Origin: Calocera cornea HHB12733
Lineage: Eukaryota; Basidiomycota; Dacrymycetes; Dacrymycetales; Dacrymycetaceae
Direction: 5' to 3'
DNA length: 57,992 nt
Assembly (NCBI GenBank): GCA_001632435.1
Contig: KV424092.1
Coordinates: 1-57,992, forward strand
Shown here: positions 1-10,275 of the stretch, piece after piece
How positions within the stretch are numbered: position 1 is the stretch's first letter
How the letters are laid out: every line of letters begins with the position of its first letter
The notes under the pieces: generated by a model
The model's input: the letters and a program-made list of their open reading frames with translations, nothing else
Databases searched by the model: none
Told to the model about the DNA's origin: nothing
Program-made: the position numbers and the translations under genes

Positions 1-60
1 TTTCTCAACACCCTTCTTTCCTTCCTCCCCACTACCTTCTCAACTTCTTTCAGCCCTACG

Positions 61-1855
61 ATGTCTTCTTCTTCTCAACATATCGATGTCGACTTTGTTC
101 TTGGCCTCTACCAAGCTGGAGAACGCCCTGCTCTATTCACACCTCACTGTGGGGTGTGTAACAAGGCGCTCCCACTCGAAGTATGCAGAGACACGGCTGG
201 CCACAAGCCTTCCAACTTTGGCCGGATTATGGGCAGAGTATGTGGTCAAACACTTCATTGTTCTCACTCTAACTCAATAACAGTGCAAACCCCATATCAA
301 CTTCTGGGATCCCGCCCAACCCAACAAAAAGGGATTCATCTGGCTCACAGATACCCCTCCCAGTACGGTGCAGACACTGCTCCGGGAGGCGTTCAACGCC
401 AATGGCACGAGGCAGCCTAGCCCTACAACAAATGGTACTCAAGTGGCAGGAACCGCTGGGGGCGGGAAATGTCCTGAGACCAACTGTAAGGCACGGAGGA
501 AGCAGGGCTGCTACTTTGGCTCCTGCAAAGTCCACTGCCAAGCTAAGCAGCACCTCCTTGGAGTTATCTGCGAGGTGCAGAGGCATCCTATCAGCAGGGT
601 TGCTCCTCAAGAACCTTCCTCAGCAATCGAGACGCCCCCTCTCCTCGACAGAAGACCTCAGACTCCTGTGCCGGCTCTGACTCAGCCTGAAACCACATGC
701 CAAGTTCTACCTCCTCGACCCACTCAGGCATTCTATGGCCCATCGAGTCTTGGTACACGTGTAGACGACCCGGGCTATCTGGGCCTCTCAGGTCACACAA
801 CTCCTGTTCGACAGGAACAACGTCGACAAGAAGAAGAAGAGGCACGCAGTGAGAGGGAGCGGCTTGCACGTCGCTTCTCAGTTGTGGGAATAGAGAAGGC
901 AAGACATCCGGTTGCTTTGATGCTGCCTAAGGAAGAACTGACCACCCTATAGGATGACAGCACGCGCCACGAGGGTATTGAAGGCACCCTCTGTCCAAAG
1001 GGACTCACGACTTCAGTCAGCAAATGGCCGACCTACCTGCAGAAGATCCTTGCCAGCGAGTACCCAGGGAGGGACTATCTTGAGGTCTTCATCCTCTCCG
1101 CAGGGCGATGGGCCACCTATCAGCACGACGCCTCCATGGAGATCAAGCGTGAAGATGTGATATTTTTCCGGCATGGTGGGGTTGCCAAAAACCATCCTGC
1201 GGTTGCATCAGCAATGGCAGAGCACAGCCCAGTAGCCCTTCCACAGGATCTTCGCCGAGGAGCTTCGTTCAACACTCCCACCCCACAGAGGACTACTACA
1301 GCAGTGCCTGAGAGCCCATGTTCCCCCTTGGAAGAAACATCTGGAGACATGTGGGCCGCAGCACAGGAGAAAAAGCGCAAGAACAGGACGAGCACTAGTG
1401 GAAGTGAGCCGGAGTTACTCGCACCCGTGGTGTCAGCCTCCAATGTCACTCTGGACAAGCAGGCAGCCTCTACCTTACAGCCCGGGCCGGGCTCCTCGAA
1501 ACCATCCCTGAAGAAGCCGCGTGGCCGCCCAGCAAACTGGCCTAACACGCGCACCTTCAACCAGGTCAAGCGGGAGATAGATGAGGTCACAAGGATGGTT
1601 GAGATGAGACATACATTGGCTGCTGCCCAGGCTGCGGTGATAGGACATACCATCCCCTCAACCACCTGGACTGACAACTTGCGCTGGCTCCATGTAGCTG
1701 ACCCCAGTACTCGAGAGACATATGCTACCAAGAAAGGGGAGCAGTCCTGGACTGGGTTCCGGCTGTTGGCCAAGCTCGATCAGGAAAGGGCTCGTCAAGA
1801 AAGAGCAGCCCAGGAAGCTGTGGCTCAGGGGGAAGATAGCAAACCGTCCTTGTAA
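61..1855 (+). CDS. GRF-type zinc-ribbon and AT-hook protein, 3 exons
   Basis: Predicted exons 61-237, 284-880 (or to 910) and 953-1855. The first intron (238-283) has clear GTATGT..CAG signals, and removing it joins NFGRIMGR to CKPHINFWDP, giving a GRF-like zinc ribbon (CNK..VC..GR..C..FW). The second intron ends at the AG at 951-952; its donor is either 881 or 911, both phase 0. A second Cys/His cluster (CPETNCKARRKQGC..CKVHC) follows at about residues 95-125, then an acidic/arginine coiled-coil-like stretch. The C-terminal third has a lysine-rich segment and an AT-hook-like KKPRGRPANW. The function is unknown; the motifs suggest nucleic-acid binding. It ends 58 bp from the end of the convergent KDZ transposase gene and could belong to the same element. 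The family call is from motifs only. Confidence 0.6.
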
Positions 1856-1913
1856 TGTCGGGTAACCCTTCTGTATATCAAGTATATACCTATTGAATAC
1901 TAGAAACCACCAC

Positions 1914-4027
1914 TCATTGTAAGAGCAGACGTCTATCAATGAGGTAAGGTCCCTGTCTGTTCCGTCGCAACTCATCAACAAGGAAGCGATTGCGTGCTTT
2001 AATGACCTCGTCTAAGAAGAACTCATACCTTACAGGGAGCATCTCTCGCACAATCCCATGGAAATTGTTCAGCCAGGCATTGGCCTGCTCGCATGCCGAG
2101 GAGTTGAAGGTCCAGCGCTCGGTTTCCGGATCGTAGAGTTGAGGGAATGCCATCGGATTGCAGTGGGTTGTGCAATACACATCTTTTGTAGAGTGATGAT
2201 TCTTGAAATGAAACACGTCAACAACAAGGGCTGTTTTGCTGAAGTGTTGCTGGATAGGTCCACGGCCAGCAAGGTATTGGTGGAGCCGGCAGTTGTTGTC
2301 ATAGAATAACACGTCGGGCATCGATTTCTGGGTGGGAAATACACCACGGAGAAACTCCTAACCCCAATATGAGTAAACTCATGTTTAACCTCTTTGGGGG
2401 GGACTTACAGCAACTGATGAAAGAGATTCGGCGCCATAAAAGGTTCCTCGGGCAATGATAATTCCACATGGCCTTACTACCAGTTGCTCATTGTGGGTGC
2501 TTCTTCTTCCAAACCTTGCTTTGAGGTCATTGTCGGTCTTGCGTGCTCGTCGTGGGCCACTTGGGAGGCCAAGGTCTGGAGTATCTCCTTCTCGGGAGTA
2601 TGATCTTGCTCGATCTAGTCGATCTCGCAGGAGGAGCGCTGATTGGCCGGCTGCATAGTAGTTTTCTTCTAACTGACGATGTTGAGAAGATGAGCAGGTC
2701 TTGTGACCGGGCTCAACAGGGGCTTGACAGCTTTCCACAGAACAAAGGGTTTCCATAGTGGAGTGGGGTAGACAGTATCGTGTGCGATTGGTAGAGAGCG
2801 GGTTTGTGCAGTTGTGCACTGCACAACAAGGGCGGCCAATGGCTACCCCATCTGTTACAGCGCAAGAGAGCATGTCTGCCAAGTATGTTCAGTAGATAGA
2901 GGGGTAGTGTTTTGGGATAGTACTGACATTGTTCTCCTTCTCTATCAAAGAACTTTCGACACCCCTGGCACGAATGAGCCCATTGTTCCTGACCATTTGC
3001 GGCCATGAAGTGATTCCGCGTCAACATGGCTGCCATGAGTCTCTCACTCTGGCTTCCTGCAGAGTCAGGGAGAGCAAGCTGGGTGCCTTGTTCAGAGTGA
3101 TGGAGGAGGAGGGAGTACAAGTCGAACAGGTCTGAGATATATTCACTGCGCAGGAGAGGAGGAGAGTAGCTGCCAGTGTTGAAAATATGATTGTTGGCCA
3201 ACGTGTTGTGGTAGAACTGGGCCGTTGCACTTGCTGAAGCACTGTGTAAGTGTTAGCAAATGAAGTATCATAGAGAATTCAGTCCTTACTGGGAGAGGAC
3301 TGTATAAGACCGAAAGACTTGGCAAAGCTTCTCCTCAAAGAAGAGGTGCTTCTCCGACTGAAGAACTGTTGGCATACCTTGATAGTAAAGTCGATACCAA
3401 GTCTGGTTGGGACCTTGCTGCCGGGCATAATTGATGTAGTATCGGGTGTTGCAAGAGCGGCATTTGAGGGATGTTGTTGAAATGGGGTAAGCACCATTGT
3501 TGAGAGTGTACAATGCTGCAATGTAGCGCTGTGGATCATACAGAGGCGCTTGTTGGCTGGTGTCAATGAAGTGCGGGCAGTGAAGATTGGTGCAGGTTCG
3601 ATTGGGGGGGTAGAATTCTTCAGCCGCTGGGAAGAAGTCTGTAAGTATATTCTTTATAGCTGGATGCATCCTTACCAAGCTCTGTGAGATGAGCGTAAGT
3701 TTGGAATGGAGTGAAGTCATCGAGAAGAGGTGCAGTGACCCCGGTAGCATCCCTTGCAGGGTTCCAGAGGACATGGCGCATGACCCCCCATAGCGCCAAG
3801 ATCTGCGTATCTTGCAAGCCAATAGCATGGCTCAGGAAAGAAACGACAGTATGGGGGAGGGTTGGCGGGGAAACATCTACCAGGGCGAGAGTACGGTCTT
3901 CTTGCCATGCAATTCTGGTCTGGAGACGGCGGGCTAGGCCCAGGAAGGAAAGCAGCTGTTCAACAGAGACACCAGAAAGGTCCTGTTGAAGGAGAAGAAG
4001 CTGATTGAGAAGCTCATATAGCTGCAT
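1914..4027 (-). CDS. KDZ transposase with CxC5 and CxC6 cysteine clusters
   Basis: Predicted exons (minus): 4027-3676, 3638-3290, 3241-2928, 2875-2409, 2357-1914; 641 aa with no internal stop. Exon 2 carries the CxC5-type cluster (CTNLHCPHF..CRSCNTRYYI). Exons 3-4 carry the CxC6-type cluster (CQGCRKFF; CCAVHNC; CLPH; CSVESCQ). Exon 5 is the RNase-H-like KDZ core: FYDNNC (D514), VVDVFHFKNHH (D541) and FNSSACEQANAWL (E584) are the likely catalytic D, D, E. The family (Kyakuja-Dileera-Zisupton) is a class of eukaryotic DNA transposons expanded in basidiomycetes. Intron 1 (3675-3639) is only 37 nt; the others are 48-52 nt. The continuous reading frame suggests a recent or still functional copy. 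Start chosen at the Met of MQLYELL; an in-frame upstream Met at 4123 would add 32 residues. Confidence 0.85.
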
Positions 4028-4170
4028 GGTCGCTGGACAAAGGTATGAGGCACTGGGAAGAATAATGTCAATTATCGCTATGATACATTCAACACGCGAT
4101 TTCCGCGTGTAGAAGCACAACAATCACGTGCAGCGGAATGTATTTGTATTTAAATCTTAATTAAGTCCGC

Positions 4171-4229
4171 GGGGGCAAACTACACAGCCCCCACGGAATC
4201 CGGAATCCGGAATTCATTCCGGATTCCGT
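4171..4229. repeat. two adjacent hairpins upstream of the KDZ gene
   Basis: A 6-bp-arm hairpin (GGGGGC 4171-4176 / GCCCCC 4187-4192) abuts a perfect 14-bp inverted repeat: ACGGAATCCGGAAT at 4193-4206 and its reverse complement at 4216-4229, loop of 9. It lies between the KDZ gene start and the SLC41 gene. It could be an element end or a regulatory site of the divergent promoters; the sequence alone does not decide. Confidence 0.8.
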
Positions 4230-4387
4230 GTCCGGGAACCCGGATGTACTGGACGGGCGAGCCACGCACAGCGGGCGTATTGCACATTCCCTCGGTCTTC
4301 TTCAGCCTTCTCAGCTGCTCCTCGCCGCCCCTGCCTCCTCCTTATGCACACAGCGCTATCTAAACGGCGACTTATGACCACCCTCGC

Positions 4388-6062
4388 ATGGCCGCGCACG
4401 ACGTTGAGTACCACGCCATGAATGGCCTGCATATACGCAGCAGGGACCATTCCCACGACGGCGACCGAGACGGCGGGGAAGAGATCGAGCTCAAGCGCCA
4501 GCACGGGGATGATTCGAGCGACATGGAGGACGAAGAGGAGGACCTCGTCGCTACGAGCGAGGTGGAGGTCGAGCATTCACTCCTCCCGCACGACATCCCC
4601 TCCCACAACGGCTACCTAACGCACGAAAAGCCGCGCCAGCAGCAGAGCGCCGTCCGGCTGATCCTCTCCATCCTCCTCGAGACGTTCCCCACACTTCTCT
4701 TCACCATCGTCGGGATGGTCTTCTCCGGAGAGCTCCTCGTGCGCATCGCCGCATGGTCCGCTTTCGCCCGCGTGCCGGAGCTGCTCATCCTCGTACCCGT
4801 GCTGGACAATCTCAAGGGAAACGTGGAGATGAACCTTTCTGCGAGGCTGTCGACGGCGGCCAATACGGGGATGCTGGATCCGAGGAAGACCAGGAAGGGG
4901 ATTATCCTTGGGAGTTTGAGCGTACTGCAAGTGCAGGCGCTCGCTGTGAGTGCCGTCGCTGCGGGCGTCAGCTTCGTGCTCGGGTTGGTATTGCCGGAGA
5001 GGGAGGTGGAAGGCATTCGCCCGAAGAGCGGGTTCATGGAGTGCGTACATGCGCCAGAACTTTTTGAACCAGTAGTAAGACATTGACAGGTTTATGATGG
5101 TTATGTCGGCATCCATGTCTGCTGCTTCGCTGAGCGGCGCCATCTTGGGAAGCTTCATGTGCTCCCTCATCCTCGTCTGCCGGTACTTCCGGCTCAACCC
5201 AGGTGCGTCCCTTGCCCTCCTCGCATTGACCATGACTCTAACCCTATCTCAGACAACATCTCCTCGCCCATCGCCGCCTGTCTAGGAGACCTTCTCACCA
5301 TGGCCCTTCTCGCGCTGACCTCCACCGTCCTCATCGCCTGGATCCGCACCGTCCTCCCGATCCTCATTACTGCCCTGACCTTCCTGCTCCTCCTCACATT
5401 CGTCTTCCTAACCTTGCGCAATCCGCACGTGCGCGACCTCCTCTGGCAAGGCTGGAGCCCCCTCTTCGCCGCCATGGTCATCTCTACCGGCGCTGGGCTC
5501 GTCCTCGAGGGGTTCGTGGACAGGTACGAGGGCTTCGGCATGCTCGCGATCGTCATCGGCGGCCTGCCGGGGAGCATAGGCAGCATCTTCATCTGCCGCT
5601 TATCCACCTCCCTCCATGCGGAACACGACTTTGCCGCGTCCAAGGGCGCCGTGCCGCCCACCCCCGAGCGGCCCGTGCTGGTCAGCGCGACTCTGCTCGC
5701 GGTTTCGTTGCCCGTGGCGATCGCATATCTTCTCTTCGTCTGGCTCGCAGGGTGGATGGAGCTCCCCCTCCTCTTCGTGATCCTCTTCACCCTCTTCCTC
5801 TGCATAACCGTATGTCCTCACCCCCCCACTCCCCTCCTCCCACATAACTTAACCCCACCTTGCACAGTCGGCAATATCCCTCGCCCTCGGCATCTTCCTC
5901 ACCCACCTCTTCTGGCGCAACGGCCTCGATCCGGACATCTACTGCCTCCCCATCCAATCCTCCCTCATCGATCTCATCGGCCAGCTCCTCCTCGTTGCGT
6001 GCTACGAGATCGCCCAGCTGGCAGGGGCCAAGGTCGCTACGGCGGCGGCGGTTGTGGCTTAG
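4388..6062 (+). CDS. SLC41-type divalent cation transporter (copy 1)
   Basis: Predicted exons 4388-5040, 5090-5202, 5253-5809, 5868-6062; 505 aa. After an acidic, hydrophilic N-terminus of about 90 residues comes the SLC41/MgtE integral-membrane domain twice. The first half has LVPVLDNLKGNVEMNLSARL followed by STAANTG, the family signature; the second half starts near NISSPIAACLGDLL and ends with SLIDLIGQLLLVACYEIAQ. Family members move Mg2+ or similar divalent cations across membranes. Length is typical. All splice junctions were checked against copy 2 (14.2-15.9 kb): the phase-2 intron after GFM and the phase-0 intron after CIT are shared; the intron at NP/DNI is private to this copy. Which membrane it sits in cannot be told. 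Confidence 0.88.
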
Positions 6063-6245
6063 CGTACCTCCATCCGGGCCTCCAAAAGACATAACGTATA
6101 GAATGCAATTGTAATATTAGGAACGCATCGATACCTACACGTGTAATACCAAATGCCCATATGAATAAACCCTTGCGTGCATATAGAAAGACAGATGATG
6201 CGAAACGCAACGGGGACCATGCTCCGCCGTCCAGGACGGCACCCA

Positions 6246-7085
6246 TCACGACACATCCATAGCATCTCGCCTTCCCGCACCCTTTCCTCCTCTCCTCCCC
6301 CCTCTCCCACCCCGTCCTGCCTTGCCCATTCCACCCTTGCCCATCCCTCGCCCCTTTGCGCCCTCCCTTCCCCCCTCCTCGCGCATCCAAAGCACCACCC
6401 TCATCCCTGCCTTCTCCCTCTTCCTCAGCCCACCCTCCACGTCCTCGTCCTCCGGCTCGATCTCGTCCACGCACGTCACCGTGCTGGTTGTTACTTCCTG
6501 CCGTAGGACGCCGCCGGGGAGGACGAGCGGTAAAGAGGTGGTGAGCAACGCCAGGTGGGGTATGGCTGCGCCCATCGCGTACAGGGTGATCGATGCATGC
6601 CTGTCCAACACATCAACCATCATATCCCCATTCTCAACATTCAAATAGACGCACCCATCATCGAACAACCTCCTACATCGCCTTAAATACGCCCCGAGCT
6701 TTGTCTGTCGCGTGACGCAGATCGTCGTCTTGTCGCCGTCTTCGATTTGAGGTTTGGCTGGGTTGAGCTTGGATATTCGAGCGGGAGGCGCGAGCGGGCC
6801 TTTGCTCGGCACTTGGACAGTGGACTCGGGTTTCTTCCTATGTTTTTTCTTTGGCGCGTTGGCGGATTTGGAGGTGGTGGGGAGGGTGTCGATCTCTGCG
6901 ATAGGTTGCCCTTGGATCGCCGATGGTGCAGTTACGGTCACGTCGACGCGGGTGTCGACCAAGACCGCCGAGTCCACCGCAATCGCGTCGTTCGTCGGGT
7001 CTCCAGGCACGTCGACCTTGGACCGCTTGGTTGCAGTAGTGCTATGCGCATCATCGGTATCGTCCACCTTTCGTTTGACACCCAT
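6246..7085 (-). CDS. POP7/Rpp20-like Alba-fold protein (putative)
   Basis: Single exon, 279 aa. A lysine-rich N-terminal third (RKVDDTDD, KKKHRKKP) precedes an Alba-like domain at about residues 120-215: TICVTRQTKLGAYLRRCRRL, then MGAAIPHLALL, then TSTVTCVDEIEPE. The AAI helix and the T-x-T-V-x-x-x-DE ending resemble the RNase P/MRP subunit Pop7 (Rpp20), which binds the catalytic RNA as a heterodimer. The C-terminus is a Gly/Arg/Lys-rich RGG-like tail, unusual for Pop7 but consistent with RNA binding. Tail-to-tail with SLC41 copy 1. Another Alba-family RNA-binding role is possible. Confidence 0.5.
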   Translation of the reverse strand: MGVKRKVDDTDDAHSTTATKRSKVDVPGDPTNDAIAVDSAVLVDTRVDVTVTAPSAIQGQPIAEIDTLPTTSKSANAPKKKHRKKPESTVQVPSKGPLAPPARISKLNPAKPQIEDGDKTTICVTRQTKLGAYLRRCRRLFDDGCVYLNVENGDMMVDVLDRHASITLYAMGAAIPHLALLTTSLPLVLPGGVLRQEVTTSTVTCVDEIEPEDEDVEGGLRKREKAGMRVVLWMREEGGREGAKGRGMGKGGMGKAGRGGRGGRRGGKGAGRRDAMDVS

Positions 7086-7500
7086 GTATGCAGTACGGAT
7101 AGCGAGGTGAAGTTGAGAAGACGCGTGCGAGGAGACCAGGAATGAAATGTGTTCTGGATTTCGGCGGCGCGTCCCGAGTCGTCATCAACACAGTACAGTA
7201 GTCGCGGATCCGTCGCATTCATATCAGCAATCAATGCGAACTGCTTCGTATGCTGCTCGGGATCGTGATTCAGGAAACCCGGGCAAGGAAATGTTCTAAC
7301 GTCTTCCAATCACTTGCCTTTCTGAGTTTCTATTGAAACAACCTGGCGACCGGATTTATTTCATATGGATCAGTTGCCAAAGGGGGCCTGAAAGCTCATA
7401 TACGACAGGAACCTTGTGCGTCCCTTTGCCCCCCTCGCTGACACTCGCTCGTCCTCCTTACGACGACGGCTCCTTCCTCATCGTCTACACCCTTCAACAT
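7086..7500. other. intergenic region, no supported gene
   Basis: Upstream of the POP7-like gene. The only long frame on the minus strand (up to 7309) shows no family features and is probably 5' leader. Low-complexity CT-rich segments occur near 7420-7490. Confidence 0.5.
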
Positions 7501-9842
7501 TCAAGCCAATGGAAACCGGTCGTCGGTCATTAGGCTGCCGAGTCATGCATTTCGGTCTCTGAAAGACTCCGTGCACCCTCTTCTCAGCAAACTGGGCGAC
7601 GGTATGCTCAAGGTCTTAGCCCTCACAGATGGCCTGGCGAAGAACAAGGGCGCCCTGGAGGATCTGGCAAGCCAGGTTGGGGATGTCACACAAAGTGTCC
7701 TTCAACAAGCTGCCATGTCGCCGTGAGTCGAACAGTTGCTCCTCAAAGAGGTCTCACATCTCCAAAGGTGAGTAGTTCTCTATCTATGTGTCGCCATACT
7801 GTCGGCGCTGATGCCGTAACAGCATCGTGGACGACATAGTTGTGTTCCTCGGCGACGTACAGAAGGCAAACACCCGAGTCAGCCAGATTATCAATAGCGA
7901 TGCGATTCAAGCAGGAATTGCAACCCCGTCAAGCTAAGCTACACATTACTATCAGCACTTTGAATGTAATGTCACTTCCTATAAAGACACATGTCCCTCA
8001 TTGACCACGCGTTTGTTGCAAGTCAAATTAATGACGCCGATGTTTTCGAGCGTGACAATCGCAGACAACATAACAAAGGAACCCCTTGGAGACATTGGAT
8101 TCCGACCCAGCAACCAAGACGTATCTGGATAACGGCGGTAGGGCTGGTGATGGGCTCCACTCGCTGCTACTGTTACTTGACGGACTTCCTCTCGCCATCG
8201 TATTATATGGCCCATCAAGGTCAGAATATGACACCAAAGCAGCTCATAGAGGCATATGCCAAAGAGCGTACCTCTTTGCTAAATCGAGGAAGAAAAAGTC
8301 GCTTAACGAGCCTCGACGTTTCCATCACCCTTTCCATCAACTGCCATACGATGCGGGACGAACCAAACGCGATGGAAGCTCGGAATCTCCTCTCAACTCC
8401 TTCCCGATGGCCTTGACGAGCTTGAGCTTAATCGATGGCATCTGCCATGGCCCAGCGAGCATGAGAAACCCTTACGCATTTTGTCTCAGGTCGCTCTCAT
8501 ATCACATTCGGGAACGATATGGAAAGTCCTGGCACCGATCCGTGACTTTGTAACCTCAAGCCATGCACTTGTCTGTCAGCTTGAAAGCCTGAAGGAGTTA
8601 CGCACATACCACTATAATTTCGCTGAGCGGTTTCATCAGCTGTGGGCTATCAGCAATGAAGGTTGGTTCACAGTGGAAGTAATGACTCAGCACTACGGCA
8701 ACATCGTCTCATTGATCAAGCATGCGCTAAGTCATTTTGACGTCTCCCCCCAACTTCTCGCCGCTGTATTTGGTGTCCTTTACTTCCAGAAATTTGTCCG
8801 GCATGAAGATGTTCGGCCCTTGCTGAATGATACTTTGACTCAAACCTGCGGTGTTTCTGAAGCCAACGAATTACTGTCAATGCTTTGGTGCTACAAGTCA
8901 TCAATTCACTTTCATAGTGGTGAGAGGGAAGATGCCGCTGCATCCATGAAGCAGGCCAACAGGTTGGCTCTGGATGTTGAGGTCGACGGACAAATCTCTG
9001 AGAGGATAGCAGAACAAATGCATGCATATGATATCACTAGCATGCACGAAACCCTAGGAAATCTAGAGGAGGCCGCCCAGAAGTAGGAGCGCACAATGGA
9101 ACTTCACAAGCTAAACGGGGACACGTTTGCCGTTGCTGACTGCATGCGGGCCTGGGCCGAGTACGCTACAAGCAAGGTAAACTGGAGCAAAGCAAGGAGC
9201 ACCTATACCAAGCGATCAGAGGTTTTCACACCATCAACTTTGCCCAGATGGTGGAAGGCTGCCTTGACCTCTTGGCTACGGTGGAGATTGACCGGAAAGA
9301 CTCCGCCGCAACTGTGGCAGTCCTGTCGGAGCATGGTACCGCTTGTCGCAAACTAGGTACTCCCAAGCTATACGCAAGCAATCGGCGGGATCTGGCGGTA
9401 TGTTATTGTCACCTAAGCATGTTCGTGGAGGCCGCCGCAGCGCTCGAGGAAGCTAAACTAGAATACGAAGGATTCCACGACCATCAGGGCGTGGTAGAAT
9501 GCATGCGGCACATCGCGAAAACATATTGCAGCCTTGGACGGCATATCGACGAACACAAATTGTTTCAAGAAGCTATGCAATGCTGCCATCAGCATAATCT
9601 CGAACAGCTCTCTGCGATTCTCAAGAGAGACCTTTTAGAATGTGATGTCTTGCAAAAGGTCAACGAAGCCTTGGCGGATCCGCGTGTCCGAGTCTGCATC
9701 CGTTGGCTCCTCAACAACTCAGAGCGAGGTGTTCCGGCCACCACCAGAATTGGATGGGCATGTTGGGGAGTTGGAGAAGTTGGTTCAGGCGAGCAAACGC
9801 AGATGGCTTGTTATTGATCTGGATGCCATCATAGACAAATAA
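7500..9842 (+). pseudogene. decayed NB-TPR NLR gene (relic 1, NB domain lost)
   Basis: Fragments match the intact NLR at 23.9-27.3 kb. 7560-7930 encodes an N-terminal helical part (LKDSVHPLLSKLG..; SIVDDIVVFLGDVQKANTRVSQII) broken by a stop. 8101-8200 encodes YLDNGGRAGDGLHSLL then GLPLAIVL, matching the region around GWPLA (residue 384) of the intact protein; the frame then shifts and continues with QGQNMTPKQLIEAYAKERTS and SLDVSITLSIN. 8481-9086 and 9096-9800 encode the TPR-like part with at least one stop and one frame change. The stretch corresponding to intact residues ~180-364 (Walker A, Walker B, sensor) is absent, so the ATPase core was deleted. No intact protein can be made. Confidence 0.75.
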
Positions 9843-9918
9843 TGTCAGAAGTCACGTCTTCTGACGATGATGTCGCGAACAATATCACATATCCTGTTCA
9901 CACTTCTAAACTACAACA

Positions 9919-10275
9919 TTAAGCCAACGCACCAATCCTTGGCGCGAGACTGGCGGCGCAAGCTTCTGACCTCCGGATCGTGCTGCGCGCCGTCCCAAAG
10001 GCGAAGTGGCTGATATGCCGCAGGACTCCGCGCGACCAAGCTTGCCTCGGCGCGTTATTCCGCTTCCGCGTCTGCTCTCCAGGCACCGTATCCTTCATGT
10101 CTCTCATAGATCCGTCGCTGCCGTCCTTGTTGTTGTGCACCTTGATCGTGTTCGCCGCCTGCTCGAGCTTCACTTCCACCGTAGGCGCAGTCTCCACTTC
10201 GACTGCCTTCTCCTCGCCCACCCCTTCGCCCCTGACCTCCTTCGTGATGGCATTCGCCTCGAGCGTTGGCACGAG
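9919..10275 (-). other. in-frame open extension downstream of the eRF1 stop codon
   Basis: After the UGA of eRF1 (10278-10276, followed by CUC) the same frame stays open for 118 codons to a TAA at 9921-9919. The first ~70 codons use mainly G/C-ending codons like the eRF1 exons and encode an acidic/lysine segment (GEEKAVEVETAPTVEVKLE..), which is unlike ordinary 3' UTR. A GT..AG segment of exactly 48 nt (10279-10232) contains the stop; removing it keeps frame. Its donor GTGACT is weak. Either stop readthrough or alternative splicing could express the extension; it may equally be untranslated. Confidence 0.5.

Noticed and set aside
2385..2882. Separate small Cys-rich protein
   Set aside because: It is exon 4 of the KDZ transposase gene, with in-frame junctions on both sides.
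6938..7309. Minus-strand frame upstream of the POP7-like gene as a separate gene
   Set aside because: Overlaps the start of the POP7-like gene in another frame and shows no recognised domain.
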